A DNA stretch of 64,000 nucleotides from Apostichopus japonicus (Eukaryota > Echinodermata > Holothuroidea > Aspidochirotida > Stichopodidae): the NCBI RefSeq assembly GCF_037975245.1, contig NC_092575.1, positions 1,377,001 to 1,441,000 on the forward strand, written 5' to 3'. Numbering within the stretch: position 1 is the first letter of the stretch; each line of letters opens with the position of its first letter. The notes under the pieces are model-generated. The model made no database searches. It was not told the DNA's origin and saw only the letters and a list, made by a program, of their open reading frames with translations. Shown piece by piece: positions 57,101 to 63,920 of this stretch. Made by a program: the position numbers and the translations under genes.

Positions 57101-58220
57101 ACCTGCCTCCTCACAACTGAAGTATTCACAGTCTAACATGGTTCTCTGAAATTTTATTTTGTGAGCAATCATTGTCCCTTTTTCATATATTCTTGAAATT
57201 GTTCTCTAGCTGCTGTTGCTGTGATATAATTTGTGTTCTCTATGCCTAGTATCAGACATTCTGTGGTCAATGTCATTGTTCCCGATTCTCCTTAACTATG
57301 AAATCATCACAGTTCAGCATTATCATCAGGCCTCTCTTTGAGTCATTCAACGCCACAGTCTCTACAGCTAGTCGAGAGGAACTCTGCAGAACGGTCTTGT
57401 CTTGGTTGGACAGACACTGCTCCCTTCTTGCGCTCAGACCAAGTAAGTTTAAAAAGCAATGATGTTAAATAGTAAATGGGAGAGGGGGGGAGGTGGGGAA
57501 TTTATTTATGTGTTTCATTCTATCATGTTTCGTTAGTATTAATTTTTGTGGCGATAAAATTTCAAAGGTCAAGACAGCAAGGAATGATATGATTGCGAAA
57601 AACCAATCATTCTCTATGAAATCTAAGCTTAGACCCATTCCCCCTTTTCCCCCCTTCTGCCCCCACTCCACCCCAACCCTACCTCACAAACTGACATCAA
57701 ACGTGGGGAATTGCTAGAGAACATGATGGGTCTGGAGTGTAATTGGTCATATCCTTCCGTTTTTTAAAAGTCTTCAAAGACCTGGTAAAGACTAAAGGAA
57801 GGTTTCTTGATATTTTCTGCTTGCAATCTTGCTTTAGGTCTAAAGCGGATGTTCATGGAACAGCTTCCCGAAAGAGTAAATCATCTTGTATATCATAATT
57901 AAGCCAAACACTACGTGAAACGCTCAAAATATCTACACCAATGACGCAAAGATGTACATGAATAGCATTGTTTGTACACAGGAAATCCTTTATGGACTTC
58001 AAAGCTGCTAAACATAATGTGGAGACTAACAATAATTTCTCGGTTTCTTCATTCTGATAAGGTATCTCATAAATGATTGTTCTCTCCTCTTGTTTCAGCT
58101 GTGCTCTCGTCTCTCACCTTGTTGAGTCGGATCACCTCGATCCTCTCCGACCCCACCCAGGTACCTCAACAGGCGGTCCAGGCGGTCAACAAACGGGAGA
58201 GATCCAACTCTGCCGACTAG
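20874..58220 (+). CDS. MLXIP: Mondo-family bHLH-leucine zipper sugar-sensing transcription factor, 18 coding exons
   Basis: Exons: 20874-21163, 34014-34120, 37418-37491, 38110-38244, 39141-39288, 41465-41560, 48890-48954, 49640-51134, 52050-52216, 52983-53067, 53463-53530, 54083-54106, 54385-54432, 55244-55331, 56048-56147, 56781-56904, 57313-57442, 58099-58220. They total 3366 nt and 1121 residues, near vertebrate MondoA size (about 920) plus a larger glutamine-rich middle. Family members bind carbohydrate-response E-boxes as heterodimers with Mlx. They shuttle between cytoplasm or mitochondrial surface and nucleus, and turn on glucose-responsive genes such as TXNIP when glucose-6-phosphate rises. 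Visible domains: HSGHFMVS (31-38), export-like [20 protein letters not shown] (78-97), KWKTFKGQK and [10 protein letters not shown] (98-132), EGKYGKR..EYQKWR (158-202), glutamine-rich region (306-803), bHLH-ZIP (about 919-997), DCD (about 1010-1115). Invertebrates usually have one Mondo gene, ancestral to MondoA and ChREBP; the symbol is by family. ATG 20874 is preferred over ATG 20844 for its better context. All exons are in frame, so the gene looks functional. Confidence 0.92.
21452..21975. mobile_element. Foldback/MITE-like element with GAAGTTCGGACAC repeats
   Basis: CGAAGTTCGGACAC occurs at 21475-21488 and 21678-21691, and its complement at 21908-21945 (twice, as GTGTCCGAACTTCGCA and GCCGAACTTCGCA). 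The outer context CCTACTACTAG on the left matches CTAGGAATAGTAGG on the right, giving roughly 40-bp imperfect inverted arms around 0.45 kb. A 112-codon open frame inside (21553-21891) shows no known domain. Confidence 0.45.
22034..22128. repeat. Imperfect long hairpin
   Basis: The left arm CTCTTTCCACCATAGAAAATG..CTTTCCGCCATG faces the right arm CATGGCGGTAAAG..TTTCTACATTTATGGCAGAAAGAG. The centre is TTACTGC. It could be a small MITE or a transcribed hairpin. Confidence 0.5.
22190..22500. repeat. Diverged ~130-bp tandem repeat
   Basis: Two to three related blocks share CATATTT/GATATTTGCCCATAACAACATTT, ATGTTAATAAAATAT and AAACCCTGTTTGC words in the same order. Divergence is high, so the duplication is old. 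Confidence 0.45.
26655..26980. repeat. Three copies of an ~80-90 bp unit
   Basis: Copies starting near 26660, 26826 and 26914 share GCATACTTTGAAGTGGGACA, CTAACCTTATAATAGTAG and GTTCATGTACAT. The last two lie side by side; the first is separated by unrelated sequence with a (TTA)n run. Confidence 0.7.
27321..28632 (-). pseudogene. CR1/L2/Rex1-like LINE fragment, 5'-truncated, antisense in Mondo intron 1
   Basis: On the minus strand the reverse transcriptase reads [20 protein letters not shown], then [13 protein letters not shown] (motif A), [19 protein letters not shown] (the YADD-type catalytic motif, intact), ETFKFLGT-like SFRFLGTHI, and [13 protein letters not shown] after the palm. These match LINEs of the CR1/L2/Rex1 group. 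The 5' part and endonuclease are absent. A 61-bp tandem duplication (27840-27961) shifts the frame, and the C-terminal part decays after about 27600. The 3' end is a (TCTA)n microsatellite (GATA on the plus strand, 27323-27346), as is usual for these LINEs. It cannot move itself. Confidence 0.9.
27836..27961. repeat. 61-bp tandem duplication inside the LINE
   Basis: The block beginning GACGTTGCATAGCTTTCTTC is present at 27840 and again at 27901, period 61. Since 61 is not a multiple of three, it breaks the reverse-transcriptase frame. Near identity shows it is recent compared with the rest of the element. Confidence 0.93.
34014..34120 (+). CDS. MLXIP: Mondo exon 2: MCR III
   Basis: It follows a strong T9-GCAG acceptor and ends at T|GTAAGT, phase 1. 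The joined codon gives [17 protein letters not shown] then [19 protein letters not shown]. This matches the Mondo region that binds 14-3-3 in vertebrates ([20 protein letters not shown]), so the assignment is firm. Confidence 0.93.
34121..37417 (+). other. Mondo intron 2
   Basis: 3.3-kb GT-AG intron. Its centre is a 1.4-kb minisatellite (35.57-36.98 kb). The rest is AT-rich and contains no gene I can support. Confidence 0.8.
35570..36978. repeat. ~92-bp minisatellite, about 15 copies
   Basis: Units of 91-94 bp contain in order GCCATGGCAATAC, ACTGACTGCTTCTACT, CTGCAGTGTGTTATTA, GGCATCTAATGCTCAGTATG and CTAAGACTTGTACAGTA. Length varies by presence of an extra TA after CAATAC. Two main variants (GACTGCTTCTACTGTACTGC and GACTGATTCTACTATACTAC) alternate in blocks, suggesting higher-order duplication. 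Open frames on both strands follow the repeat because its unit sometimes keeps frame; they are not genes. Confidence 0.97.
37418..37491 (+). CDS. MLXIP: Mondo exon 3
   Basis: A 74-nt exon with acceptor TTTTTCAG and donor A|GTAAGT, entering in phase 1 and leaving in phase 0. It encodes [20 protein letters not shown]. It replaces the vertebrate region IV around the bipartite nuclear signal, of which only GKK remains here. Confidence 0.85.
38110..38244 (+). CDS. MLXIP: Mondo exon 4: MCR V
   Basis: A 135-nt phase 0-0 exon encoding [11 protein letters not shown] then [17 protein letters not shown]. This matches vertebrate EGxYWKRR..REYHKWRxYYKKR. The donor CAG|GTTGAT is weak; reading on would stop after two codons, so inefficient splicing would truncate the protein. 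Confidence 0.9.
38640..38850. repeat. Inverted-repeat sequence with a third copy at 40188-40222
   Basis: CATATCATGCTTCAAAGCAC..GGTACTGACAG (38730-38761) faces an inverted copy CTGTCAGTAC..AGCATGATATG (38810-38842). A related piece lies at 38655-38690 and another at 40188-40222. This suggests a small foldback repeat family in introns 4 and 5. Confidence 0.55.
39141..39288 (+). CDS. MLXIP: Mondo exon 5
   Basis: A 148-nt exon, phase 0 to 1, with donor [27 protein letters not shown] and FPNPREF match the vertebrate Mondo segment ending in SDTLFTSL..PWPNPREI, at the end of the glucose-sensing N-terminal module. Confidence 0.9.
39760..40296 (-). other. Unassigned 178-codon open frame in Mondo intron 5
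   Basis: An antisense open frame longer than expected by chance in AT-rich DNA. Its start overlaps the repeat shared with 38.7 kb (ending in KHDMG in both translations), so it may be part of a dispersed element. The rest matches no family I know and has no membrane or catalytic motif. I would not call it a gene on this evidence. Confidence 0.2.
41465..41560 (+). CDS. MLXIP: Mondo exon 6
   Basis: A 96-nt exon (phase 1 to 1) with acceptor CTTTCAG and donor [27 protein letters not shown] matches the vertebrate ADMIQPGLTPLQPNLDFMDT segment, so its identity is clear. Confidence 0.92.
42454..42593 (+). repeat. DIRS left inverted terminal repeat
   Basis: The first ~17 bases (ATTTACTTCGCTCCTCG) are unique to this end. 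The rest pairs with the right ITR, including CGTGCCTATAAAGTCCTGGT and TGTGCGCCCTCTATGACCGA. Confidence 0.93.
43175..43291 (+). pseudogene. DIRS ORF1 (gag-like) start, truncated
   Basis: The ATG opens [20 protein letters not shown], then RRDPRLVC, and stops at 43291. A CxxC pair followed by DP..C resembles the zinc-ribbon start of DIRS ORF1 proteins. The early stop marks decay; GC-rich coding-like sequence continues to about 44.5 kb. Confidence 0.4.
43391..43500. repeat. Purine-rich GAGA tract in the DIRS element
   Basis: About 110 bases of mostly G and A with a (GA)n core at 43391-43410. It may come from Arg/Glu-rich gag coding expanded by slippage. Confidence 0.7.
43485..43776 (+). repeat. 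146-bp tandem duplication in the DIRS gag-like region
   Basis: AGAGTACCCCTAACGGTCCC begins at 43485 and again at 43631. The copies differ by only a few transitions (for example CGACGTCC versus CGATGTCC). The duplicated unit includes TTGAGAAGAGGCACGGCTCG. 146 is not divisible by three, so it changes frame. Confidence 0.92.
45762..46035 (+). mobile_element. tRNA-derived SINE inside the DIRS element
   Basis: TAGCTCAGTGGTTA resembles a pol III A box and GGTTCAAGTC fits the B box (GGTTCRANNC), at normal spacing. The acceptor stem does not pair, and a ~180-bp body follows, ending in a (TACACAAA)n tail near 46000-46025. This arrangement marks a SINE, not a functional tRNA gene. Confidence 0.75.
46112..46345 (+). 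mobile_element. Second SINE-like element inside the DIRS element
   Basis: A tRNA-like head (TGGTCAAGCGGTGTAGGCAG..GGTTTTAGTCC, a degraded B box) is followed by the body CCTTGGGCAAGGCACTTTAT, a block common in animal SINEs. It ends in an ATTATTATTAAT tail. It lies 80 bp after the first SINE in the same orientation. Confidence 0.6.
46690..47190 (+). pseudogene. DIRS RNase H and connector remnant
   Basis: Across changing frames: [14 protein letters not shown], then [20 protein letters not shown], then [19 protein letters not shown], then [16 protein letters not shown]. These fit the DIRS order [38 protein letters not shown] short insertion near 46795-46812 and several indels break the frame. 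Confidence 0.8.
47455..48092 (+). pseudogene. DIRS tyrosine recombinase remnant
   Basis: Plus-strand frames give [10 protein letters not shown] then, after a stop, [11 protein letters not shown], and then [45 protein letters not shown] and finally [20 protein letters not shown] with [16 protein letters not shown]. This is the DIRS recombinase pattern, including the C-terminal W..TF..CYL block with the expected tyrosine. A stop replaces residues next to the first catalytic arginine region, so the enzyme is inactive. Confidence 0.82.
48081..48177 (+). repeat. DIRS internal complementary region (circle-junction template)
   Basis: TGCTAAGGTTGTGAGGAGAC through GAGGAGCGAAGTAAAT complements the left terminus. 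ATTCCAAAACTTACTGGTTT through GAGCTTACCTGTCTCC complements the right terminus. The two halves meet at about 48124 around the shared ATT. It overlaps the 3' end of the recombinase frame, as in other DIRS elements. Confidence 0.95.
48637..48802 (-). repeat. DIRS right inverted terminal repeat
   Basis: It pairs with the left ITR except for its last ~45 bases (CTCGTCACTCGTAAATATCC through GTTTTGGAATATT), which are unique to this end and are found complemented in the internal region. Confidence 0.93.
48890..48954 (+). CDS. MLXIP: Mondo exon 7
   Basis: A 65-nt exon, phase 1 to 0, starting 88 bases after the DIRS element. Acceptor TTTCTTCAAG is acceptable and donor G|GTAAGT strong. It encodes [20 protein letters not shown]. 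Confidence 0.8.
49081..49338. repeat. 130-bp tandem duplication in Mondo intron 7
   Basis: TAGGAATTTGAGTGTCCCCT starts at 49081 and again at 49211. The copies are over 95% alike by eye, including CAGTTTCTCAAGGAGGTAT, so the event is recent. Confidence 0.95.
49640..51134 (+). CDS. MLXIP: Mondo exon 8: glutamine-rich activation region
   Basis: A 1495-nt exon (498 codons plus one base) after acceptor TACTTTCAG; donor G|GTAATT in phase 1. The first residues [15 protein letters not shown] run into polyglutamine interrupted by Arg and Glu, with a second run of 13 Gln near residue 400 and shorter ones later. Ser/Thr/Asn/Pro-rich sequence fills the rest, with [15 protein letters not shown] and [13 protein letters not shown] as the only conserved-looking blocks. 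CAG and CAA are mixed, which limits repeat instability. Gln-rich segments of Mondo factors act as transactivation regions. Long antisense open frames here are mirror images of the CAG runs. Confidence 0.92.
52050..52216 (+). CDS. MLXIP: Mondo exon 9
   Basis: A 167-nt exon, phase 1 to 0. It encodes [20 protein letters not shown] then [20 protein letters not shown], low-complexity Ser/Thr/Pro. Acceptor TCGTTTCAG; donor G|GTAATT. Confidence 0.85.
52322..52700. repeat. ~170-bp tandem repeat in Mondo intron 9
   Basis: ATGCATATTCATATT..CATGAATATGTAGAT begins at 52324, 52494 and 52661. The first two units continue with AACATTGGACAGTTGCCGCC and ACACACACTTGT; the third is cut short. The unit is AT-rich with a palindromic ATGCAT/CATGAATATG core. 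Confidence 0.9.
52983..53067 (+). CDS. MLXIP: Mondo exon 10
   Basis: An 85-nt exon, phase 0 to 1, encoding [20 protein letters not shown]. Acceptor CCCGTAG, donor G|GTGAGG. Confidence 0.82.
53463..53530 (+). CDS. MLXIP: Mondo exon 11
   Basis: A 68-nt exon, phase 1 to 0, encoding [20 protein letters not shown]. Acceptor AATACAG, donor AAG|GTAAGC. Confidence 0.82.
54083..54106 (+). CDS. MLXIP: Mondo exon 12: 24-nt micro-exon
   Basis: IEGADCLD, eight codons, phase 0-0, with strong acceptor TTGTTACAG and donor T|GTAAGT. Skipping would remove eight residues just before the basic region and keep frame, so it may be alternatively spliced. Confidence 0.75.
54385..54432 (+). CDS. MLXIP: Mondo exon 13: basic region of the bHLH
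   Basis: A 48-nt phase 0-0 exon encoding [16 protein letters not shown]. Vertebrate Mondo proteins have THISAEQKRRFNI here. Glu and the Arg pair that read the E-box are present, but the His contact position is Asn. Donor AGA|GTAAGT lies at the edge of a minisatellite. Confidence 0.93.
54433..54975. repeat. 53-bp minisatellite, about 10 copies, starting at the exon 13 donor
   Basis: The unit holds GAGTGTCCACAGGGAGTTGC and TGACCCCTCTTAGTCAATGT then CCTCTTACCTCCA, repeated every 53 bases. The first, most diverged unit overlaps the splice donor itself. Later units carry CAGCAG in place of CTCCAG. Each unit has pyrimidine-rich AG acceptor-like sites, and on the antisense strand several units carry GAGGTAAGAG, a near-perfect donor. 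Confidence 0.96.
55244..55331 (+). CDS. MLXIP: Mondo exon 14: helix-loop-helix
   Basis: An 88-nt exon, phase 0 to 1. [20 protein letters not shown] then VSKAAMLQK matches vertebrate FDTLHGLVSTLSAQPSLKVSKATTLQK. Strong acceptor CTTCCAG; donor G|GTAAGT. Confidence 0.95.
55332..56047 (+). other. Mondo intron 14
   Basis: A 716-bp GT-AG intron with a poly-G run near 55866-55878. Nothing else is recognisable. Confidence 0.7.
56048..56147 (+). CDS. MLXIP: Mondo exon 15: helix 2 and leucine zipper
   Basis: A 100-nt exon, phase 1 to 2. [20 protein letters not shown] then [14 protein letters not shown] has heptad leucines and charged g/e positions as in the zipper that pairs with Mlx. Acceptor TTTCTCAG, donor AG|GTGAGG. 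Confidence 0.95.
56781..56904 (+). CDS. MLXIP: Mondo exon 16: start of the DCD domain
   Basis: A 124-nt exon, phase 2 to 0. [20 protein letters not shown] then [12 protein letters not shown] matches the vertebrate start of the dimerisation and cytoplasmic localisation domain. The donor ATC|GTATCC is weak, but the next exon begins exactly where the family alignment demands. Confidence 0.92.
57313..57442 (+). CDS. MLXIP: Mondo exon 17: DCD domain
   Basis: A 130-nt exon, phase 0 to 1. [20 protein letters not shown] then [15 protein letters not shown] matches vertebrate [20 protein letters not shown] and WLDQYCSLPALRP almost residue for residue. Confidence 0.96.
58099..58220 (+). CDS. MLXIP: Mondo exon 18: end of the DCD and stop
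   Basis: 122 nt of coding ending in TAG at 58218-58220. [20 protein letters not shown] then [20 protein letters not shown] follows vertebrate TVLNSLRQLSTSTSILTDP..IPEQA. The conserved end confirms the C-terminus. Confidence 0.95.
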
Positions 58221-61140
58221 GACCGTTCCAGTGGTGGATCCCGGCCACGGGATCGATTTGTTACTTTTGGGTTTGAAACTCCGATGATCTGATCTGATCT
58301 GATTGTAGAAGGAGTCAACGGGAGTCAAAAAAAGAGAGAGATTGCAGGTTGGGATTTTAGTTTTGAAGAATGAAGCATCGCAGCAACTTGTACTATTTAA
58401 AGGTATTTGACCTGCATGCAACGAACATGTCTCCCGGCTATCAGCAAGACGACGTAGCAGCGTGCCCAGTTGTCGATATTGTATAGAGGGAGCAAGATGC
58501 GCTCTATTTTGATTCCGTGATCGGAGAGGCTCACTTTGATCTACGGCTCCAGAGATGAAAATAAAAGAGTTTGCGTTGAGGCAGAGGAGTAAATCGTTAA
58601 TTCGAAGATGGTCCACCGTACCAGACGTGTGCGAAGAAAATATGCGGAGAGCTTTTTTTAGTTCTGCGTTTTCCTTGATTGTGCTACAACGGTTTGTGAT
58701 AGGCACTGTATATGAAAAGTAAAGAATTCTTCCAGTTTGTTAAAACTGTTCAAGTTTGAAGAAGAGTTGCCAGTATTTTTTTTCTTTTTTTTCAAATGTG
58801 TATGCACTCGCACTGTGTTTGTCTACGGTTTTGTTAAGTGGCGATGTTGAAGGAAACATAGGTGCCGTATGAGTTGATATTTTGAAGTTTCATTTTGAGC
58901 AAGCAAAGGAACATCTTTGTGCTGACTTCAAACTTGTTTGTTTCTCAGAAGACAAAGTGTGAAATGTAGTATACGGTTAGGAAAGGAAATATTCAGTAAG
59001 TATTTTAGAAGGTAGAAATCTAGTCTCCACATACCCACCTCCACTCCAAGGGACTCCCCTGCACCCATCTTGGGCTTGCAATTGTCTTCCATGTAATTAA
59101 CTAAAGGATTCCACTTTGATATCATGGTAGGGTAAGAAATCTTGGTAGGTTAAGGAATAGTTGTGTCAGTAAGTTCTGCCCATGGTGACTCGACAATTTG
59201 CCAAGAGCAAAAATATTTATAAATATGGACACCATTTTGTGGATATTTGATGAAGAACTGCTAATCCCAATGAGTTGAGATTGAATGCCAGAAGTAGCAA
59301 GAAATGTTGGTAATAAATAAATAAATAAATAAATATATCTCGTAGGGCTCAAAACCAACTTAAAAGTTACGGACCTGTGCAATCCAACTGTATATTAAAA
59401 AATGTCAATTGAAGGATTGTGGTCCTGTTTACATTGTGAAGCATATCTCTGGTTGTCATGGTTACAAAGTCAACTGAAGGATTGTGGTCCTGTTTACCTT
59501 GTGAAGCATATCTCTGGTAGTCATGGTTATACAAATCCTTTGTGGTACATAAGACATTGATATTCCCATGGCGATGAGAGCTTGGTCTATGCCAACATCA
59601 ACAGAAGTGGATACACTCACTAACTTGTTGTGATTTGTACATGGAAATCTGATCCTTTATGAAATAATTGAACTCAGGAAGTTAGTATAAAAGCACTGAA
59701 AATGCTAAAAGAGATTAGGACATGGTAAAAAAAGGTAAAAGGGAGATAAAGAAAGGGTTGGTAGGACACACTGCCAAAAGGTAAATATAGAAATTGGTAA
59801 TGTTTTGGGGAAGAGAAAAGATGAAAACAAGTTATTGGTTTGTATTTAATATTCCAAAAGTAAGTACCTAAGTTAGTTACAGGTTTTTATCATTCTCTTA
59901 TTACGATTGTTCTAAGATTAATGTAATAATAAATAATGTCAAATTAAAATGCTTTATCAGAACTACGCACCGTCTGCTTCATACCACATAGGGGAAGACT
60001 GTCCCCACATGGTGTTTGTTGCTATGGTTACTCTCGAAAAGAATTGAAAATGTTTAGGTTTTCCCAAAAAATGATAATTTCATGAAGTAATATCCCAAAA
60101 ATGAGAGCTGTTACAGATACCTCTCAAACGGGCAGTTTTCAGACGGTACTTTAGAAAAGAAGAATTATTGTCTTTCTGGAGGTATCATGGTAGAGGTAAA
60201 TCCCATTGCTAGCTTTACTAGGGTGAAAATTGCTTAAAGTTGAGGGGGGGGGGGGGGAACTGTTTTGAAAGGGAAAACCGTACACTACCTCACCCCCCAA
60301 TATGATTAGAATGCCTAAAATGATCAAATGTGGAAATTATATTCGCTTCTTTCACCACATTTAACCGCATATTTTCATGGTAGGGTCAGTTAATTTTATC
60401 ATCTCACCCTCCTTGTTTATGTCTGAAATTGAAAGTTTAGAACAGGTTCAAAACAGTTTGGACTGACATTTTGGAGACTGTTAGCAACCTGTGTAATACA
60501 GCAGCAGTACTACAGGTGTAAGAGCTTATGGAGCAATGGAGAGTATCGCAAATGCTATGTAAGATACCAGAAGAAACTATTGGAAATGGATGACGATATA
60601 AAACTAATTATTGAAGTATTTGAGTTAACGACGAGCAGTGTTTTAACTGGTAGCCTGCTGACGGTTATCTGGGGGTGATGGTTAGGTTGCAGTGTTAAAT
60701 CTCCCACGACCCCAAACATGTTATTTAATTTACATGAGAGATGTGTTACTTTGCAAGACGAGTGACAACACTTAACCTGAGGATTACATCGCAGTATGTC
60801 AGAAGCTTCATTTGCATATTAGATTCTGGGCTGGAATTGCTTTTTATTTTCAAATGATTAAGAGCCTACTATCGACTCGATACATAAGATTTTTAGGTGA
60901 GATGACTTTGGTTGGTATGGAAGGACTTTCTGGTGACTAACTGAAAGAATGAGTGGTCATTTTGGAAAGGCGCAAGGCTGTATGGTTTTCAAACTAGATG
61001 CAATCAAATGCTTTGAATTATGGTAGAACAGCAGTGGAAGAGAGAATCCTTAAATTTGTTTGAAACCAACGATTATCTCTGGATAAAAACCCACCTCACC
61101 AATTTGATTTAAATAAAAAAAACTTGAATAAAAACCTTGT
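58221..61140 (+). other. Probable Mondo 3' UTR and downstream flank
   Basis: There is no further coding exon. AATAAA-type signals occur at 59310-59330 (an (AATA)n run), near 59925 and near 61110-61130; I cannot tell which is used. A (GATCT)n run is at 58283-58302 and a poly-G run at 60244-60257. The 203-codon antisense open frame at 58095-58706 overlaps the last exon and is not supported as a gene. Confidence 0.45.
59400..59535. repeat. ~66-bp tandem duplication in the putative 3' UTR
   Basis: TGAAGGATTGTGGTCCTGTT..TTGTGAAGCATATCTCTGGT..GTCATGGTTA appears twice in a row with a few differences. Confidence 0.93.
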
Positions 61141-63350
61141 TGTATCGACATTTTAAATTTTTTTCCTCTGGTCTAAGTATCAGGTGACCTTCAGTGACCC
61201 CTTTCAGGTTCATTTCTTAACATACCCTTGCCCTCCTGGTACCCTCGCTTAACCCCTTCTCATTTCATCATCTGACCCTTCTCGTTCAGGGATCATCTGC
61301 ATCCTTTCTTCCTTCCTTCTATCAAGTTTGTTTCTCTTTACAAATTTTGAGAATGGAAACTGATGACGATAATTAATGATACAGAAAGTATGAGGGGAAA
61401 CCCCCCCAAAAAACAAGAAAAAACGGGTCATTTTGTAACATTTTGATAATTATCTGTCAATACTTAATCTATGAAATTCTGTTTTTCCTCCCCGTCTTTG
61501 CTGTTATGTGAGGGTATTGTTTTTTTTTCCTTATTTTTTTTTCTCTGTCTTTCTTTGGAAATATTTTCTTCATAATATTGCTGCATATAATTATGTAAAT
61601 TTCTTGTTATGATTATCTCCCCATGTCACAGGATTGCCAATTTCATCTTTGTTTTTTTTTTTTCTGTCCAACATTCTTTTGCCATTTTTGCTTCTGCTTT
61701 GTGCAGAAGAATACATTTCATAGAGTTAAGTATTTTAAATGTGAGGGGGAGGGGGGGGGAGTGGGGTGGGGGGAAATGTGTAAGATCTAGAATTGGTTTT
61801 GGGTGAGGAACCAACCCTTTTTAAGAGCCAAAGATGCTTATTCTAGGGATGTTTATGACATTTAATGTTAGCTAATGAAAAAGCTTTGAAGAAGTTTGGT
61901 TTTTTGAAGGTGGGAAGGATGAGAAGGTTAAATTAAAACACATGTTTAAGGGGCAAAATGCTTGATATTTGTGAGACAGGTACTTTATTCAATTGACATA
62001 GAAACATAGTGATTGAGTGTAAGATGAAGGAAGGGAAAGGAGTAGAGGAGGAGGGGGTGGGGGAGGGGGAGAGTGCTATTATGTGGGGGATGGCAATTAA
62101 TTGATTACTTTAGGTGAGAGTTGGCATCTATTGGAAATTAAAGATTTCAAACTGCTACAGTCATGTAAGATTTTTTTTATGGTATGTGATGTTTCGATTA
62201 AACGTATGTGTTATGTAAACCCTCGGTCTCTCAAAGATTTCCCCACCTTAATCCACTTTTGAGGGTTAATCCCAAGGTACATACAACCCTTATATAACCA
62301 AAATTTATTGTTGGGGGAAAAATTAGATGTTGGTATAATATTAATAATAATTATTATATTGGTCGAGACAATGTTCAAATGATCTTTTGAAAATATCTGG
62401 GGACCCCCCCCCCCCAAACTTTTCAGACGACCCATAGTTTGGGAATCAAGGATATAAACTATTTTATAGCCTCACCGATCACACCATAGGAAAACAAACT
62501 TTTCAATTACACGCAACTGTAAATCATAACATAAACCAATCTATGTTGGAACTTAAGTGTCTATGACTGGTTATGAAATGATGTCATTTCATTCCTTTGA
62601 TGAGATCGTTCTTCCTGAAGATTAAACCAATTTTAATACTTACTGTAGAACCCCCATCCCCACTGACCTAATTGTCTGGTAATTAGACTAAACAGTCCAG
62701 TCGTTTTTATTGATGCACCTCACTTGCTTAAAAGGGTCAATTCCCAAATGTAAAGGTGTTACAGAAATACAATGTGTACCGATACCAATGTAACCATAGT
62801 TAACTATGGTAAATGGTCACAGCAATGACAGCATATCACAACTAAACTTATGCTCATACCCATCTTTTCAGAGTAAAACTTGATGTGTTTACAATTAATG
62901 ATCTGCTCTCACTTTCCTCTGCTTGCCATATCATCATTTTTAATTCCTTATTTGAAACTTCAAGACCTGTTAATCAGAAGTTTGAAATAATGGAAGGGGA
63001 TAAACCCAGTCCTTAAATTGTTTTGGAATCATTAACCTTAAGGATATGAATCCTACATCCCTGAATTGACTTCATATTTAAAATTTCATATATATATATC
63101 AAAGAATATTCAGAGACTTTCTTAGTTATTCTATTTATTTTATTTCCATCAAAAGTTGGTATAATTTGGAAAAAGATTTCATCAGCTTTCTTGGGAGGAG
63201 GGGTTTCAGAAGTTGCTGTTATGCACATTGAATGTAACAAAGCTAAATATTTGCATCACTTTAATGTAGAAGCTGTCATTACCCTGGCATCGCTGCAGGT
63301 TTGCTACATCAACCGTGGACCTCGACCGTTTCATGTATTTCTTTTAATGC
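61141..63350. other. Non-coding stretch
   Basis: Intergenic DNA with poly-T and poly-G/C runs (61750-61775, 62050-62075, 62404-62414). No gene or transposon end was recognised. Confidence 0.45.
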
Positions 63351-63359
63351 CTAGGACAA

Positions 63360-63920
63360 GGTCAGGACTGGGAAGGGTAGGAAGGGTTGGGGGAAGGTCT
63401 GGGTTGTAGGAAGGGTTGGGGGAATGTCTGGGTGGTAGGAAGGGTTGGGGGAGGGTCTGGGTGGTAGGAAGGGTTGGGGGAAGGTGTGGGTTGTAGGAAG
63501 GGTTGGGGGAAGGTCTGGGTTGTAGGAAGGGTTTGTGGAAGGTCTGGGTGGTAGGAAGGGTTGGGGGGAAGGTTTGGGTGGTAGGAAGGGTTGGGGGAAG
63601 GTTTGGGTGGTAGGAAGGGTTGGGGGAATGTCTGGGTAGTAGGAAGGGTTGGGGGAGGGTCTGGGTGGTAGGAAGGGTTGGGGAAGGGTCTTGGGTGGTA
63701 GGGAGGCCGGGGGGAGGGTCTGGGTGGTAGGAAGGGTTGGGGGAAGGTCCGGGTGGTAGGAAGGGTTGGGGAAAGGTCTGGGTGGAAGGAAGGGTTGGGC
63801 CAGAGTCTGGGTGGTAGGAAGTGTTGGGGGAAGGTTTGGGTGGAAGGAAGGGTTGGGGGAAGGTCTGGGTGGTAGGAAGGGGGGGGGGAAGGTCCGGGTG
63901 GTAGGAAGGGCGGGGGGAAT
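63360..63920. repeat. ~29-bp G-rich minisatellite, about 19 copies
   Basis: Unit GGTAGGAAGGGTTGGGGGAA plus GGTCTGGGT, with variants (TTGTAGG, GGAAGG, one GGGAGGCCGGGG). The plus strand has runs of three to five G in every unit and could form G-quadruplexes. The proline-rich antisense frame (63331-63957) follows the repeat and is not a gene. Confidence 0.96.

Noticed and set aside
58095-58706. 203-codon antisense frame over the Mondo end
   Set aside because: It overlaps the highly conserved last exon and has no recognisable motif or splice context.
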